A DNA stretch of 64,000 bases from an uncultured Ruminococcus sp. Its GTDB lineage: Bacteria > Bacillota > Clostridia > Oscillospirales > Acutalibacteraceae. The position numbers and the translations under genes were made by a program. This document shows, one piece after another, positions 28,946 to 38,398 of the stretch (within the stretch, counting starts at the first letter, position 1; each line of letters starts with the position of its first letter). The notes under the pieces were generated by a model. That model did not search any database. It saw only the letters and a program-made list of their open reading frames with translations, and was not told the origin of the DNA. The stretch is from assembly GCA_902793125.1 (NCBI GenBank), contig CADBCC010000011.1, forward strand, positions 27,039 to 91,038, given 5' to 3'.

Positions 28946-29833
28946 ATGCACGTACTTACGGAACTGTTCAATAATATTTTAGCTGTATTTCGTACAATCC
29001 AGGTTAAAGATTTTATTGATATAATAGCTATTACTTTTATCATATTCAGCCTCTTTAAACTCGTAAGAGAAACACGCGCCGAACAGCTATTAAAAGGCGT
29101 TGTTGTATTAATTGCGGTATATTTGATTTCTATTATTTTCAAACTTACTATGATGGAAAACCTTATGAGGTTACTGTTTGAGTTTTCCGTACTTATTATC
29201 GCGATTATATTCCAGCCTGAAATTCGTAAAGCTCTCGAAAGAATAGGGCAGAACAACTTTGGGCGGAATTTCTTATCATTTATCTTTTATAAAGGGAAAA
29301 GCGATGACGAAATCAAGTCTATTAAAAGAGCAATTATCAGTGTTGCTGATGTAGCTGCCGTTTTTTCAAGTTCAAAAACAGGCGCTCTTATTGTATTTGA
29401 GCGAGAAGTTAAGCTTTCCGATATTGCCGACAGCGGAACAATACTTAACAGCGAACCTTCCGTCGCTTTACTCGGAAATATATTTTTTAATAAAGCTCCG
29501 CTTCACGATGGCGCTACAATTATCCGCAACGGAAAAATTTATGCCGCGGGATGTATTTTACCGCTTACTGATAATAAAAAAGTTGACATTAACTTAGGTA
29601 CACGCCACCGAGCCGCGCTCGGAATGAGTGAAATTTCCGACGCTGTTGTTGTTGTTGTAAGCGAAGAAACAGGTAATATTTCTACAGTTGTTAACGGAAA
29701 AATGAAACGAGATTTCGACAGAGAATCTCTTATTGCTTTTCTTGAAAACAGCCTTGTAGATGATACAAAAATATATGTTAAGAAATCGTCGAGATTCTCC
29801 TCGAAAAGAAAGGAGAATGAAGATGAAAACTAA
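28946..29833 (+). CDS. cdaA: Diadenylate cyclase CdaA (c-di-AMP synthase)
   Basis: Makes cyclic di-AMP, which controls potassium and osmolyte uptake. The 295-residue protein has three N-terminal membrane helices within about residues 20-90, then the DAC domain. Catalytic motifs are APLHDGATIIRNG (DGA) and GTRHRAALGMSEISDAVVVVVSEETG (RHR and EE). The start has a strong AAGGAGG. The 3' end overlaps cdaR by 11 bp. glmM, the usual third gene, is not adjacent here. Confidence 0.97.
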   Translation: MHVLTELFNNILAVFRTIQVKDFIDIIAITFIIFSLFKLVRETRAEQLLKGVVVLIAVYLISIIFKLTMMENLMRLLFEFSVLIIAIIFQPEIRKALERIGQNNFGRNFLSFIFYKGKSDDEIKSIKRAIISVADVAAVFSSSKTGALIVFEREVKLSDIADSGTILNSEPSVALLGNIFFNKAPLHDGATIIRNGKIYAAGCILPLTDNKKVDINLGTRHRAALGMSEISDAVVVVVSEETGNISTVVNGKMKRDFDRESLIAFLENSLVDDTKIYVKKSSRFSSKRKENEDEN

Positions 29834-31088
29834 AGGACGCTTCAGTTTATCCCGATTATTCAGAAATAATAAATTTCTTTTAGTAGTGTCTTTGTTTATT
29901 TCTGTTGTAATCTGGGTTTTGATTAGTTTAAGCCAGAGCAATGAAGCGGAAAGTGTTATAAACAATATTCCCATACAGGTTAATCTTTCCGATGAAGCGG
30001 TGAAAAACGGACTTGAAGTATTTTCGGGCGCTGACCAGACTGCTTCCGTTACCGTAAGAGGTAACCGTGTAACCTTAGGTACACTAACGAGTGATGATAT
30101 TACCGTAACCGCGCAGACAGCAGGAACTATCTCAACCTCGGGAACATACGCGCTTTCGCTTACCGCTAAAAAAACTACGTCTAATGATAATTTTGAACTT
30201 TTATCTTCGGTATCTCCGTCTGTAATTACAATCTTCGTTGACCAGTCAAAAGAAGAAAGCTTCGAAATTGAAAACAGACTGAAATATACTGTTGCTAAGG
30301 GTTATCACGCTGTTGTATCCCTTTCTCCGGATAAGGTGAAGATTAAAGGACCTAAAACCGAGGTTTCAAAAATCGCATCCGTGGCAATTGAAGGTACTAT
30401 CGGCGGCGAAATACGGGAAGATAAATCTTCTGATTTTGATATTGTTTTATATGACAGTTCAGGTAATCAGATTTCAAACGGTATGCTTAAGTTAAGCGAA
30501 ACTACCGTTAAAGCTAACTTCTCTGTACTACCTGAAAAAGAAGTTCCCGTAAAGCTTGCTTATAAAAATAAGCCCGAAGGTTTAAACGTAGACAGCTTCA
30601 GCACAGTATTGCCTTCTAAGGTTCTGGTTTGCGCTCCTAAAAAAGTTCTTAATAAATTAGATTATATAACTACCGAGCAAATAGATTTCACGGAATTATC
30701 CAATAAAAAGACTAAATTAAACCTTGCTCTCGATTTGCCGGATAAAGTTATAAATCTGAGCGATAACGAAAAAGTGAGCGCTACGTTGGATTTGCGTTCG
30801 TATAAGTCCAAAAAAATCAGAGTTCCTAACACCAATTTTAAAGTAGAAGGACTTGAAAGCAAATATACTTACAGTTTCTCAACTGATGAATTGTATGTTA
30901 ATGTAAAAGGACCGAAAAGTAAATTAAAGAAGATTAAAGAATCTGATATATCCTGCGTTATAGACGCTTCCGATATTGACGGAACTACAGGTTCAATATC
31001 TCTGCCGGCTGAAATTAAAATTAAAGAAAGTGATTCCTGCTGGGTTTACGGTAAATACAAAGTAAATATTTACGTTGAAAGTTATTAA
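29823..31088 (+). CDS. cdaR: CdaA regulatory protein CdaR (YbbR domains)
   Basis: A membrane-anchored extracytoplasmic modulator of CdaA. The 421-residue protein has a short basic N-terminus, one membrane helix (about 18-36, FLLVVSLFISVVIWVLISL) and about four YbbR-like beta domains outside (repeated units beginning near IPIQVNL, EIENRLKYTV, KEVPVKLAY and KIRVPNTNFKV). I chose ATG at 29823 because GGAG lies 7 bp upstream; the ATG at 29817 is too close. It overlaps cdaA, so translation is coupled. Confidence 0.92.
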   Translation: MKTKGRFSLSRLFRNNKFLLVVSLFISVVIWVLISLSQSNEAESVINNIPIQVNLSDEAVKNGLEVFSGADQTASVTVRGNRVTLGTLTSDDITVTAQTAGTISTSGTYALSLTAKKTTSNDNFELLSSVSPSVITIFVDQSKEESFEIENRLKYTVAKGYHAVVSLSPDKVKIKGPKTEVSKIASVAIEGTIGGEIREDKSSDFDIVLYDSSGNQISNGMLKLSETTVKANFSVLPEKEVPVKLAYKNKPEGLNVDSFSTVLPSKVLVCAPKKVLNKLDYITTEQIDFTELSNKKTKLNLALDLPDKVINLSDNEKVSATLDLRSYKSKKIRVPNTNFKVEGLESKYTYSFSTDELYVNVKGPKSKLKKIKESDISCVIDASDIDGTTGSISLPAEIKIKESDSCWVYGKYKVNIYVESY

Positions 31089-31121
31089 AAAATCGAGTTG
31101 CAAAAGCAACTCGATTTTTTT
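31088..31121. terminator. Bidirectional terminator between cdaR and rodA
   Basis: A 12-bp perfect stem AAATCGAGTTGC/GCAACTCGATTT with an AAAA loop is flanked by an A-run and a T-run. It serves the convergent cdaR and rodA genes. Confidence 0.9.
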
Positions 31122-32289
31122 AAACTAATCCCCGGCTTTGACTTCCGAGCCTTATTTTAGCTTTGTCAATATCTTCTTCCTGGTTATAAACCACCGATTG
31201 TACAAGCCCGATGCTTATCATCATACTCATCACAGACGTTCCTCCCGAGCTGAAAAACGGTAATGTTATACCGATTACAGGAATTAACCCTAATACCATT
31301 CCGATATTAATTATCGTCTGAGCGCCTATCATAATAAATACACCGTAGCATATATATGAGCCTTTAATCTCGTAAGCGTTTTTAGCGTTTATAAGCGCCC
31401 TTATAATTATAACAAATAATATCGCAAGTAAAATAATACATCCGATAAATCCGAATTCTTCGCCCGCGACAGTAAAAATAAAATCGTTTTCCTGTTCGGG
31501 TACGATTCCGAATTCAACGCGTCTTCCGTTATACAATCCCGAACCGAAAGCCTGTCCGGACGCTATTGAAACCTTACCCTGATATTGCTGCCAGCCGTAA
31601 GTTGTAAGAGCGTTTCCGTCAAGGTCAAACAGAGCTAAAATTCGGTTTCTGTGTTCGTTATTCAAAAATACATTCCACAAAAACGGAAGTCCTACAGCTA
31701 AGCATCCGCCTAAAATAGCAAAGTATCTTGTCTGAACACCCGCAAGATATGACATTCCGATCGCCATTATAAGGAATATAAGAACGGCTCCGTCATCACC
31801 CTGTAAATGTATAAGAATTATCGGGATACCGACGTGAATTAAAAGTGAAATAACTCCGGGTAAAGTTTTTAATTTCTCAATTTCGTTAAGAAAAGATAAG
31901 TGTTTGGTAAAAGTAATGATAAAACATATTTTCATAAACTCCGAAGGCTGAATTGTAAATCCTCCGGGAAGCTTTATCCATGCCGTATCGTCTGTACCCG
32001 AAACCGTTGTACCGAATATAAAAACCATTCCCGCGAGCAAGAAGCCGACAATTGCGAAAACCCACCATTCTTTTACAATAAAGTTGTAATTAATAAGTGA
32101 AATCAATACAGCCGCAGTTAGACCTATTATAATAGCTATAATCTGAGTAAACATATAGTTGTAAGTTCCCGCCCTCTGCATATCGCTTATAAGCATCAGG
32201 CTGTAGACGGTTGCAATGATAGTAAAAACCCAGAGAATAATATCGGTTTTGCTAAAATACATTTTTATATTGTCAATTATTTTCCCCAA
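31120..32289 (-). CDS. rodA: Rod-shape determining glycosyltransferase RodA (SEDS family)
   Basis: A SEDS peptidoglycan polymerase of the elongation machinery. The 389-residue protein has about ten membrane helices, with the family motifs LPGGFTIQPSEFMKICFI, HLQGDDGAVLIF (catalytic-type Asp), the large loop ending GIVPEQENDFIFTVAGEEFGF, and GITLPFFSSGGTSVMSMM. RodA is favoured over FtsW/SpoVE by the PGGFTIQPSE context and genome position. The start is TTG at 32289 with GGTGAT upstream. Confidence 0.92.
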   Translation of the reverse strand: MGKIIDNIKMYFSKTDIILWVFTIIATVYSLMLISDMQRAGTYNYMFTQIIAIIIGLTAAVLISLINYNFIVKEWWVFAIVGFLLAGMVFIFGTTVSGTDDTAWIKLPGGFTIQPSEFMKICFIITFTKHLSFLNEIEKLKTLPGVISLLIHVGIPIILIHLQGDDGAVLIFLIMAIGMSYLAGVQTRYFAILGGCLAVGLPFLWNVFLNNEHRNRILALFDLDGNALTTYGWQQYQGKVSIASGQAFGSGLYNGRRVEFGIVPEQENDFIFTVAGEEFGFIGCIILLAILFVIIIRALINAKNAYEIKGSYICYGVFIMIGAQTIINIGMVLGLIPVIGITLPFFSSGGTSVMSMMISIGLVQSVVYNQEEDIDKAKIRLGSQSRGLV

Positions 32290-32321
32290 ATTATCACCAT
32301 CCTTTAAAAGGTTACTATGTT

Positions 32322-32350
32322 ATTATATAAAATTATACGATTAATATCAA
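32322..32350 (-). promoter_or_regulatory. Promoter of rodA
   Basis: Minus strand: TTGATA (32350-32345), 17 bp, TATAAT (32327-32322). It lies 33 bp upstream of the TTG start of rodA. Confidence 0.75.
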
Positions 32351-32431
32351 GTATATTTTCAAATAAGAATATATCTTATATTTATTTATGCTAAAATAAC
32401 TTCGAATGTATTGTATTGGAGGTACAAAATT

Positions 32432-34023
32432 ATGTTAAGTGATATAGAAATTGCTCAGCAAGCTAAACTATTGCCGGTAAAAGAAATTGCCGCAAAACTT
32501 GATATTAAAGAAAATGAGCTTGAACCTTACTAGTTACCGCTATTAACCCTACGCCCGCGGGTGAAGGTAAAACAACAACTACAGCAGGTCTCGGCGAAGC
32601 TATGTCAAAAATAGGAAAGAACGCGATTATCGCTTTAAGAGAGCCCTCTTTAGGTCCTGTATTCGGAATAAAGGGCGGCGCCGCGGGAGGCGGATACGCC
32701 CAGGTTCTTCCGATGGAAGATATAAATCTCCATTTTACAGGCGATATGCACGCTATAACCGCCGCTAACAATCTTTGTTGCGCGATGCTTGATAACCATA
32801 TGCAGCAAGGTAACGAGCTTTCAATTGATCCGAGACGTATTCTTATTAAAAGATGTCTTGATATGAACGACAGAGCTTTAAGAAACGTTATTGTCGGCTT
32901 AGGCGGTAAAGTTAACGGCGTACCGAGAGAAGACCATTTTATTATTACAGTTGCTTCCGAAGTTATGGCGATTTTATGTTTAGCCGATGATATTGACGAC
33001 TTAAAGAAACGTCTTGGCAATATTTTAGTTGCTTATAATTACAACGGAGATCCTGTTTACGCCCGTGATTTAAAGGCTGACGGAGCTATGACCGTACTTT
33101 TAAAAGACGCAATTAAGCCTAATCTCGTTCAGACCTTAGAAGGAACTCCCGCTGTTATGCATGGCGGTCCGTTTGCAAATATTGCGCACGGATGCAACTC
33201 TGTAAGAGCTACAAAGCTTGCTTTAAAACTTGCCGATTATTGTATAACGGAAGCCGGATTCGGTTCTGATTTAGGCGCCGAGAAATTCCTCGATATTAAA
33301 TGCCGCTTTGCAGGACTTAAGCCGAACGCTATTGTATTGGTGGCGACGGCGAGAGCTTTAAAATACAACGCGGGTATTGATAAAACTAAGTGCGCTGAAA
33401 CAAACTTGGACGCGCTTAAAAAAGGAATTGTAAATCTCGGTGTACATATTGAAAATATGAGAAAATATAATGTGCCCGTAGTAGTTGCGATTAACCGCTT
33501 CTTAACCGACTCAAAAGAAGAACTTAAATTTATTGAAGAATATTGTAAGGAAAAAGGCGCTGATTTCGCTTTATCCGATGTATTCGCTAATGGCGGAAAC
33601 GGCGGGGTAGAGCTTGCTAAGAAAGTTGTAGAAGCTGTTGAAAAACCTTCTGATTTTAAACCTATTTATTCTCTTGACTTAACTGTTGAGGAAAAAATAG
33701 AAGCTATTGCGAAGAATATTTACGGCGCTAAAGATGTAGCTTATACAACCCAGGCTTTAAAAGCGTTAAAAGAAGTTAAATCGCTCGGCGCTGATAAACT
33801 TCCTGTTTGTATAGCTAAAACCCAGTACTCGCTTTCCGATAATTCCGCCTTATTAGGCGCTCCGAAAGATTTTACAATTACGGTAAGAAACGTTTCTCTC
33901 TCCAACGGAGCTGGATTTGTAGTAGTTTATACAGGCGATATTATGACTATGCCGGGACTTCCGAAAGTTCCTGCTGCTGAAAAAGTAGATATTATTAATG
34001 ATAAGGTAGTTGGTTTATTTTAA
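32432..34023 (+). pseudogene. fhs: Formate-tetrahydrofolate ligase, disrupted by an internal deletion and frameshift
   Basis: Intact Fhs makes 10-formyl-THF from formate, THF and ATP. Codons from ATG 32432 (RBS GGAGG) encode the family N-terminus up to ENELEPY, then hit TAG at 32531-32533. The rest of the enzyme continues in another frame from about 32524 ([18 protein letters not shown]) to TAA at 34023, with [23 protein letters not shown] and a normal C-terminus. Roughly 22-25 residues (the usual GKYKAKISLD... segment) are missing at the junction. The first internal ATG, 32602, lies after the P-loop, so a protein from it would be inactive. A true mutation or an assembly error are both possible. 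Confidence 0.9.
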
Positions 34024-34439
34024 TGGATGATTATTTTTCGAAAAGTGTTGAAGATACTGAAAAGTTCGCGGAAGAATTCAGTAAAAAGCTAAGTGGTACA
34101 GAAATAATCGCTTTATACGGCGATTTGGGAGCGGGTAAAACTTCCTTTACAAGAGGACTCGCAAAAGGCCTTGAAGTTGAGGACAGCGTTACAAGCCCGA
34201 CATTCGCTATCGTAAACGAATACTCGGGGATTTATCCTCTTTATCACTTTGATATGTACAGAATTGAAAACTGGAACGACCTCGAATCAATCGGCTTTTT
34301 TGATTATATTAACAACGGTATTATTATAATTGAGTGGAGCGAGAACATAGAGGGCGCTCTTCCGAGCGAAATAATAAAGATTTTTATTGATAAAACCGAA
34401 AACGAAAACGAAAGAATAATTAAAATTGAGGGAATTTAA
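34023..34439 (+). CDS. tsaE: tRNA t6A biosynthesis ATPase TsaE
   Basis: ATPase that cycles the TsaBDE complex for threonylcarbamoyl-A37 synthesis. The 138-residue protein has Walker A in ALYGDLGAGKTSFTRGLAKGL, the SPTFAIVNEY block and the YHFDMYRIENWNDLESIGFFDYI segment, ending with an IIEWSENI Walker-B-like motif. The ATG overlaps the fhs stop by one base; it precedes tsaB directly. The link with mtaB elsewhere in the window is functional: both act on position 37. Confidence 0.96.
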   Translation: MDDYFSKSVEDTEKFAEEFSKKLSGTEIIALYGDLGAGKTSFTRGLAKGLEVEDSVTSPTFAIVNEYSGIYPLYHFDMYRIENWNDLESIGFFDYINNGIIIIEWSENIEGALPSEIIKIFIDKTENENERIIKIEGI

Positions 34440-35135
34440 TTGAAAATACTTTCTGTAGATTCGTCCGCTAAAGCTTGTTCCGCGGCGATTTTGGAAGATA
34501 ATAAAATCCTGGGAAGCTTTTTTATTAATACAGCATTAACACACAGCCAGACATTAGTTCCGATGATTGACGCTGTAGTAAAAAACACTTCCACTAAGTT
34601 AAATACCATAGACGCTTTTGCTGTTTCGTCGGGACCGGGCTCTTTTACAGGCGTAAGAATCGGTGTCGCGGCAATAAAAGGTATTGCAATGCCGCTTAAT
34701 AAGCCGTGTATTTCCGTTTCAACACTTGAATCAATGCCTTATAATATAATTTCCGATAATTGTATTGCGGTATGCGTTATGGATGCGCGCTGCAGCCAGG
34801 TGTATAACGCGTTATTTGAGATTAAAAACGGTGCGGTTAATAGACTTTGCGAGGACAGAGCTCTCTCGATTGATGATTTAGCTGAAGACTTAAAGAAATA
34901 TGATAATAGACTTATCCTCGTAGGCGACGGAGCAGAATTGTGTTATAATTCTTTTAAAGAAAGAATTGATAATATTTCATTAGCTCCCGAGAATTCAAGG
35001 TATCAGAACGCCTCAGGCGTAGCGTTTGCGTCATTAAATAAAGATTTAATTACATACGATGAGCTTTTGCCGACTTATCTTCGACTTCCTCAGGCTCAAA
35101 GAGAATTAAAAAAGAGAATGGAGAATAAAAAATGA
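34440..35135 (+). CDS. tsaB: tRNA t6A biosynthesis protein TsaB
   Basis: A non-catalytic partner of TsaD in t6A synthesis. The 231-residue ASKHA-fold protein has ILSVDSSAKACSAAIL at the N-terminus, THSQTLVPMI, and the conserved SSGPGSFTGVRIGVAAIKG loop. The start is TTG at 34440, immediately after the tsaE stop. The stop region overlaps the rpiB ATG by 4 bp. tsaD is not present in the window. Confidence 0.95.
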   Translation: MKILSVDSSAKACSAAILEDNKILGSFFINTALTHSQTLVPMIDAVVKNTSTKLNTIDAFAVSSGPGSFTGVRIGVAAIKGIAMPLNKPCISVSTLESMPYNIISDNCIAVCVMDARCSQVYNALFEIKNGAVNRLCEDRALSIDDLAEDLKKYDNRLILVGDGAELCYNSFKERIDNISLAPENSRYQNASGVAFASLNKDLITYDELLPTYLRLPQAQRELKKRMENKK

Positions 35136-35587
35136 TAGCGTTAGGTTGTGACCACGGCGGAATAAATTTAAAAAGAGAGATTATAAAGTATCTCGATTCA
35201 AAAGGAATTGAATATTACGATTTCGGTTGTTATAGCGAAGAAAGCGTCGATTACCCGATTTACGCTTATAAAGTTGCTAAAGCTGTTGCCGGAGGAGAAT
35301 TTGAAAAAGGAATTCTCTGCTGCGGTACGGGAATTGGTATTTCTATAGCGGCGAACAAAGTAAAAGGTATAAGAGCCGCGGTTGTAAGCAATGAATTCGG
35401 TGCTGAAATGACCAGACGCCATAATAACGCTAATATACTATGTATGGGCGGACGTGTTACAAGTGAAAAAGACGCGGTTAAATTTACTGATATTTTCTTA
35501 AATACACCTTATTCATCCGATGAAAATCGTCATATTCGTCGAATTAAGATGATTTCAGACATAGAAAATGGTAGTTTTGACTATTAA
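35132..35587 (+). CDS. rpiB: Ribose 5-phosphate isomerase B family protein
   Basis: Interconverts ribose 5-phosphate and ribulose 5-phosphate (or a related aldose). The 151-residue protein has ALGCDHGGINLKREI, the active-site cysteine in GILCCGTGIGISIAANK, and the RRHNNANILCMGGR motif with the active-site His. RpiB/LacAB paralogues can isomerise other sugars, such as allose phosphate, but RpiB is the default. It is translationally coupled to tsaB (4-bp overlap). Confidence 0.94.
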   Translation: MIALGCDHGGINLKREIIKYLDSKGIEYYDFGCYSEESVDYPIYAYKVAKAVAGGEFEKGILCCGTGIGISIAANKVKGIRAAVVSNEFGAEMTRRHNNANILCMGGRVTSEKDAVKFTDIFLNTPYSSDENRHIRRIKMISDIENGSFDY

Positions 35588-35696
35588 TGCTTTTTAAAAT
35601 TCTACAAAATGTTACAAATATCGCCCTAATAAAAACTCGTTTGTAATAAAGAATAACAAAAAATATCATATTTTTAAATTTATTTACAAAAAACTC

Positions 35697-35725
35697 TTGT
35701 TTTTTTTCTATTTTCGTATTATAAT
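35697..35725 (+). promoter_or_regulatory. Promoter of the XRE regulator gene
   Basis: TTGTTT (35697-35702), 17 bp, TATAAT (35720-35725). The roughly 110 bp between rpiB and this promoter are very AT-rich and include an inverted pair TTACAAA/TTTGTAA near 35613-35646, a possible operator. No gene is seen there. Confidence 0.65.
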
Positions 35726-35786
35726 AGTCTCACATTGTTTTTAAAGAATTATTTAAATGAATTAAAAATTATTAGGGAGATAGAAA

Positions 35787-36038
35787 ATGAGATTAAGAAA
35801 GCAAGAATTAGGCGATCGTAACCTCGTGGGACATCGCGTAGAAACCGTTAGAAAGAAGAAAGGGATGAAGCAAAAAGAGCTTTTAGCCCAACTTCAGGTT
35901 AACGGTGTGGATATGAACGCGTCGGGACTTTCTAAACTTGAGGGGCAGATTAGATTTGTAACCGATGTAGAACTCGTAGCATTAGCGGACATTCTTGAAG
36001 TATCCGTAGATTACTTACTCGGACGCGAAAACAATTAA
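35787..36038 (+). CDS. Small XRE-family helix-turn-helix regulator
   Basis: An 83-residue single-domain DNA-binding protein. The HTH_XRE fold runs from about residue 14 to 77 (LVGHRVETVRKKKGMKQKELLAQLQ, then SGLSKLEGQIRFVTDVELVALADILEVSVDYLLG). It has no sensor domain. It is monocistronic, with its own promoter 62 bp upstream and two terminators downstream. The target is unknown; autoregulation is common in the family. Confidence 0.88.
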   Translation: MRLRKQELGDRNLVGHRVETVRKKKGMKQKELLAQLQVNGVDMNASGLSKLEGQIRFVTDVELVALADILEVSVDYLLGRENN

Positions 36039-36045
36039 TAAATAC

Positions 36046-36072
36046 GGCAGTGGACAGAATCCGCTGCCTTTT
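36046..36072 (+). terminator. Intrinsic terminator after the XRE gene
   Basis: The stem GGCAGTGG/CCGCTGCC (one G-T pair) with a 7-nt loop is followed by TTTTAATT, 8 bp after the stop. Confidence 0.8.
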
Positions 36073-36100
36073 AATTCGTTATAATTAAATAAATTTTTTG

Positions 36101-36127
36101 CTCATCGGTTAAGCCGATGAGTTTTTT
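36101..36127 (+). terminator. Second terminator upstream of murD
   Basis: A perfect 8-bp stem CTCATCGG/CCGATGAG with a TTAAG loop is followed by TTTTTT. It lies between the first terminator and the murD promoter, insulating murD from upstream transcription. Confidence 0.88.
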
Positions 36128-36168
36128 GCGCTTATAATAATGTATTTTATTTATTATATATTTTAAGG

Positions 36169-36197
36169 TTGATATTTTCTTTATAATTAAGTATAAT
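36169..36197 (+). promoter_or_regulatory. Promoter of murD
   Basis: TTGATA (36169-36174), 17 bp, TATAAT (36192-36197). The expected transcription start near 36204 means translation must begin at the ATG at 36231. Confidence 0.8.
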
Positions 36198-36230
36198 AAA
36201 ATATTGGAAATAACTCTAAGGAGAATTGAA

Positions 36231-37619
36231 ATGAACAGAACGGATAAATTTTTCGAGAGTATAAAAAATAAGAAAGTATGCTTCGTAGGAATCGGAACAA
36301 GTAACTTGCCTTTGATCGAACTTTTTTCAAAAAAGGGAGCTATTGTTTCAGCCTGCGACAGACAAAGTTATGAAAACTTGGGAGAAAATTCTTTACGCGC
36401 TGAAAAAGCTGGCGCAAAGCTTATATTAGGTGATGATTATTTAAGCAATATCGATGCTGACATTCTTTTCAGAAGTCCCGGAACTCCTTTTTATAAACCC
36501 GAGCTTGAAGAATTAAAGAAAAAAGGCGTAATTGTAACATCCGAAATGGAAATATTCTTTGAATTATGTCCTTGTAAAATAATTGCGGTAACAGGTTCAG
36601 ACGGAAAAACAACCACAACAACAGTAATCTCCGAATTATTAAAAGCCGAAGGTAAAACCGTTCATCTCGGCGGTAATATCGGAACTCCGCTTTTACCGAT
36701 TATCGAAAGTATAAATGAAGACGACTACGCTGTTGTTGAACTTTCAAGCTTCCAGCTTATTTCTATGCGTAAAAGTCCCGAAATTGCCGTTGTAACAAAT
36801 TTAGCGCCAAATCATCTTGATATACATAAAAATATGGATGAGTATGTTGACTCGAAACGCAATATAATTCTTCATCAAAACGCTTTCTCTAAGGCTATTT
36901 TAAACCTTGATAACAATATCAGCAACAGCTTTTCAAAAGATGTACGCGGCAAGCTTATTAAATTCTCCAGAAAAGAAAAGGTAGAAAATGGAGCCTATCT
37001 TGAAGATGATAAAATTATATATAATGATTACGGAAAGAAAACCGAAGTCGTTAATATAAAAGATATTAAAATTCCGGGTATGCACAATGTCGAAAACTAT
37101 ATGGCGGCAATATCCGCTGTATGGGGAATTGTAAGTCCTGAAAATATTGTAAAAGTCGCCAAATCTTTCGGCGGAGTTGAACACCGCGCTGAGTTTGTAC
37201 GTGAACTTGACGGCGTAAAATATTATAATGATTCAATTGCTTCAAGTCCTACAAGAACGGCAATCGGTACACTTTCTCTTTACGATGAAAAGATAATACT
37301 TATCGCCGGAGGATATGATAAGCATATTCCTTATGAACCTTTGGGGCCTGTTATTTGCGATAAAGTAAAAACACTTATACTCCTCGGCGATACAGCGCCT
37401 AAAATTGAACAAGCCGTTAAAAACTCAAATAATTTTACCGAGAATAATCCCGTTATAATTAATGTGAATAATATGGAAGAAGCCGTAAATGCGGCGCGTG
37501 AGAACGCTGTTAAAGGTGATATTGTTTCGCTATCTCCCGCAAGCGCGAGTTTCGGACTTTACAAAAACTTTATGGAACGCGGAAACCATTTTAAAGATAT
37601 AGTTAATAATTTAAAGTAA
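36231..37619 (+). CDS. murD: UDP-N-acetylmuramoyl-L-alanine--D-glutamate ligase
   Basis: Adds D-Glu to UDP-MurNAc-L-Ala in cytoplasmic peptidoglycan precursor synthesis. The 462-residue protein has an N-terminal Rossmann-like domain (VCFVGIGTSNLPLIELF), the Mur ligase P-loop VTGSDGKTTTTTVISELL, the NLAPNHLDIHKNMDEY motif, EHRAEFVRELDGVKYYNDSI and a C-terminal ligase domain. Start 36231 has AAGGAG 9 bp upstream. It stands outside a dcw cluster here and is followed after 9 bp by a GNAT gene. Confidence 0.95.
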   Translation: MNRTDKFFESIKNKKVCFVGIGTSNLPLIELFSKKGAIVSACDRQSYENLGENSLRAEKAGAKLILGDDYLSNIDADILFRSPGTPFYKPELEELKKKGVIVTSEMEIFFELCPCKIIAVTGSDGKTTTTTVISELLKAEGKTVHLGGNIGTPLLPIIESINEDDYAVVELSSFQLISMRKSPEIAVVTNLAPNHLDIHKNMDEYVDSKRNIILHQNAFSKAILNLDNNISNSFSKDVRGKLIKFSRKEKVENGAYLEDDKIIYNDYGKKTEVVNIKDIKIPGMHNVENYMAAISAVWGIVSPENIVKVAKSFGGVEHRAEFVRELDGVKYYNDSIASSPTRTAIGTLSLYDEKIILIAGGYDKHIPYEPLGPVICDKVKTLILLGDTAPKIEQAVKNSNNFTENNPVIINVNNMEEAVNAARENAVKGDIVSLSPASASFGLYKNFMERGNHFKDIVNNLK

Positions 37620-37628
37620 CCAATAAAT

Positions 37629-38396
37629 ATGATAAAAATTTGTGATTTGGATTTCAATATAAAAGAATATATAGACGCGTTATCTTATAAAAACCCGTTT
37701 GGATGCCGAATTAAGGCGCTGTATAACACATATGATTATTCTCTCGCGTTTGTCGACTATTGGGTGCAGGTTATAGATAATACTGTTGTTTCTCTTATAG
37801 CGAGAATGGAAACCTCGTTTATTCTACGCTTAACCGATGATTCCGATATGGAGGAAGTCAGTTCCTTTATCAGAGTGTCGGGAGCAACCAATGTTATCTG
37901 CGACGGAAGATACGAGATTAACTGCAATATGAAAAGGGTAGAGGGGCCTGTTTTTATCAGTGATAAGCTGATGGAAAACAAAAGAAAATTCAATGTTTTT
38001 AATCCTCATATTAAAGATGTATATAACCTGATTAATAAATGCAGAAGTGAGAATTTTAACGTTCCGTCTTACGAAAGTTTCGCGCTTGATGTAGCTCATA
38101 AGCTGAATAAAAAATCGCTGAGAATTTACGGTATAGGTGATTCTCAGCTGATTTGCTGTATTATGACTCTTGCGGAAACCGACAACTCCGCTGTGCTCGG
38201 AGCGCTCGCGACAGATCCCGACTTCAGACGTCTCGGACACGGCGCGTTTCTTATTAAGTATATTAATAACGCCCTCGTTAAAGAGGGAAAAAGCGTATTT
38301 CTACACCGGGCTCCCGATGAAAACATTGAGTTTTATAATAAACTTGGTTTTAAAAAATACGGAACATGGGCAGAATACCGCGAAGAAAGTGAATAA
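37629..38396 (+). CDS. GNAT-family N-acetyltransferase
   Basis: A 255-residue protein with a C-terminal GNAT domain: the acetyl-CoA loop is GALATDPDFRRLGHGAFLIKYI near residue 195, followed by the ENIEFYNKLGFKKYG motif of the family C-terminus. The N-terminal roughly 120 residues are not recognised and may be a second degenerate GNAT fold. The substrate is unknown. It lies between murD (9 bp) and the PLP lyase (2 bp), in the same transcription unit. Confidence 0.8.
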   Translation: MIKICDLDFNIKEYIDALSYKNPFGCRIKALYNTYDYSLAFVDYWVQVIDNTVVSLIARMETSFILRLTDDSDMEEVSSFIRVSGATNVICDGRYEINCNMKRVEGPVFISDKLMENKRKFNVFNPHIKDVYNLINKCRSENFNVPSYESFALDVAHKLNKKSLRIYGIGDSQLICCIMTLAETDNSAVLGALATDPDFRRLGHGAFLIKYINNALVKEGKSVFLHRAPDENIEFYNKLGFKKYGTWAEYREESE

Positions 38397-38398
38397 TT

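Noticed and set aside
32602-34023. A full functional fhs gene starting at the internal ATG 32602
   Set aside because: That start lies after GEGKTTT, so the ATP site and the N-terminal segment would be lost, while the true N-terminus with a good ribosome site is visible upstream at 32432.
36046-36127. Tandem hairpins before murD as a riboswitch
   Set aside because: Each is a simple intrinsic terminator with a T-run, and the murD promoter lies downstream of both, so they do not control murD translation or attenuation.
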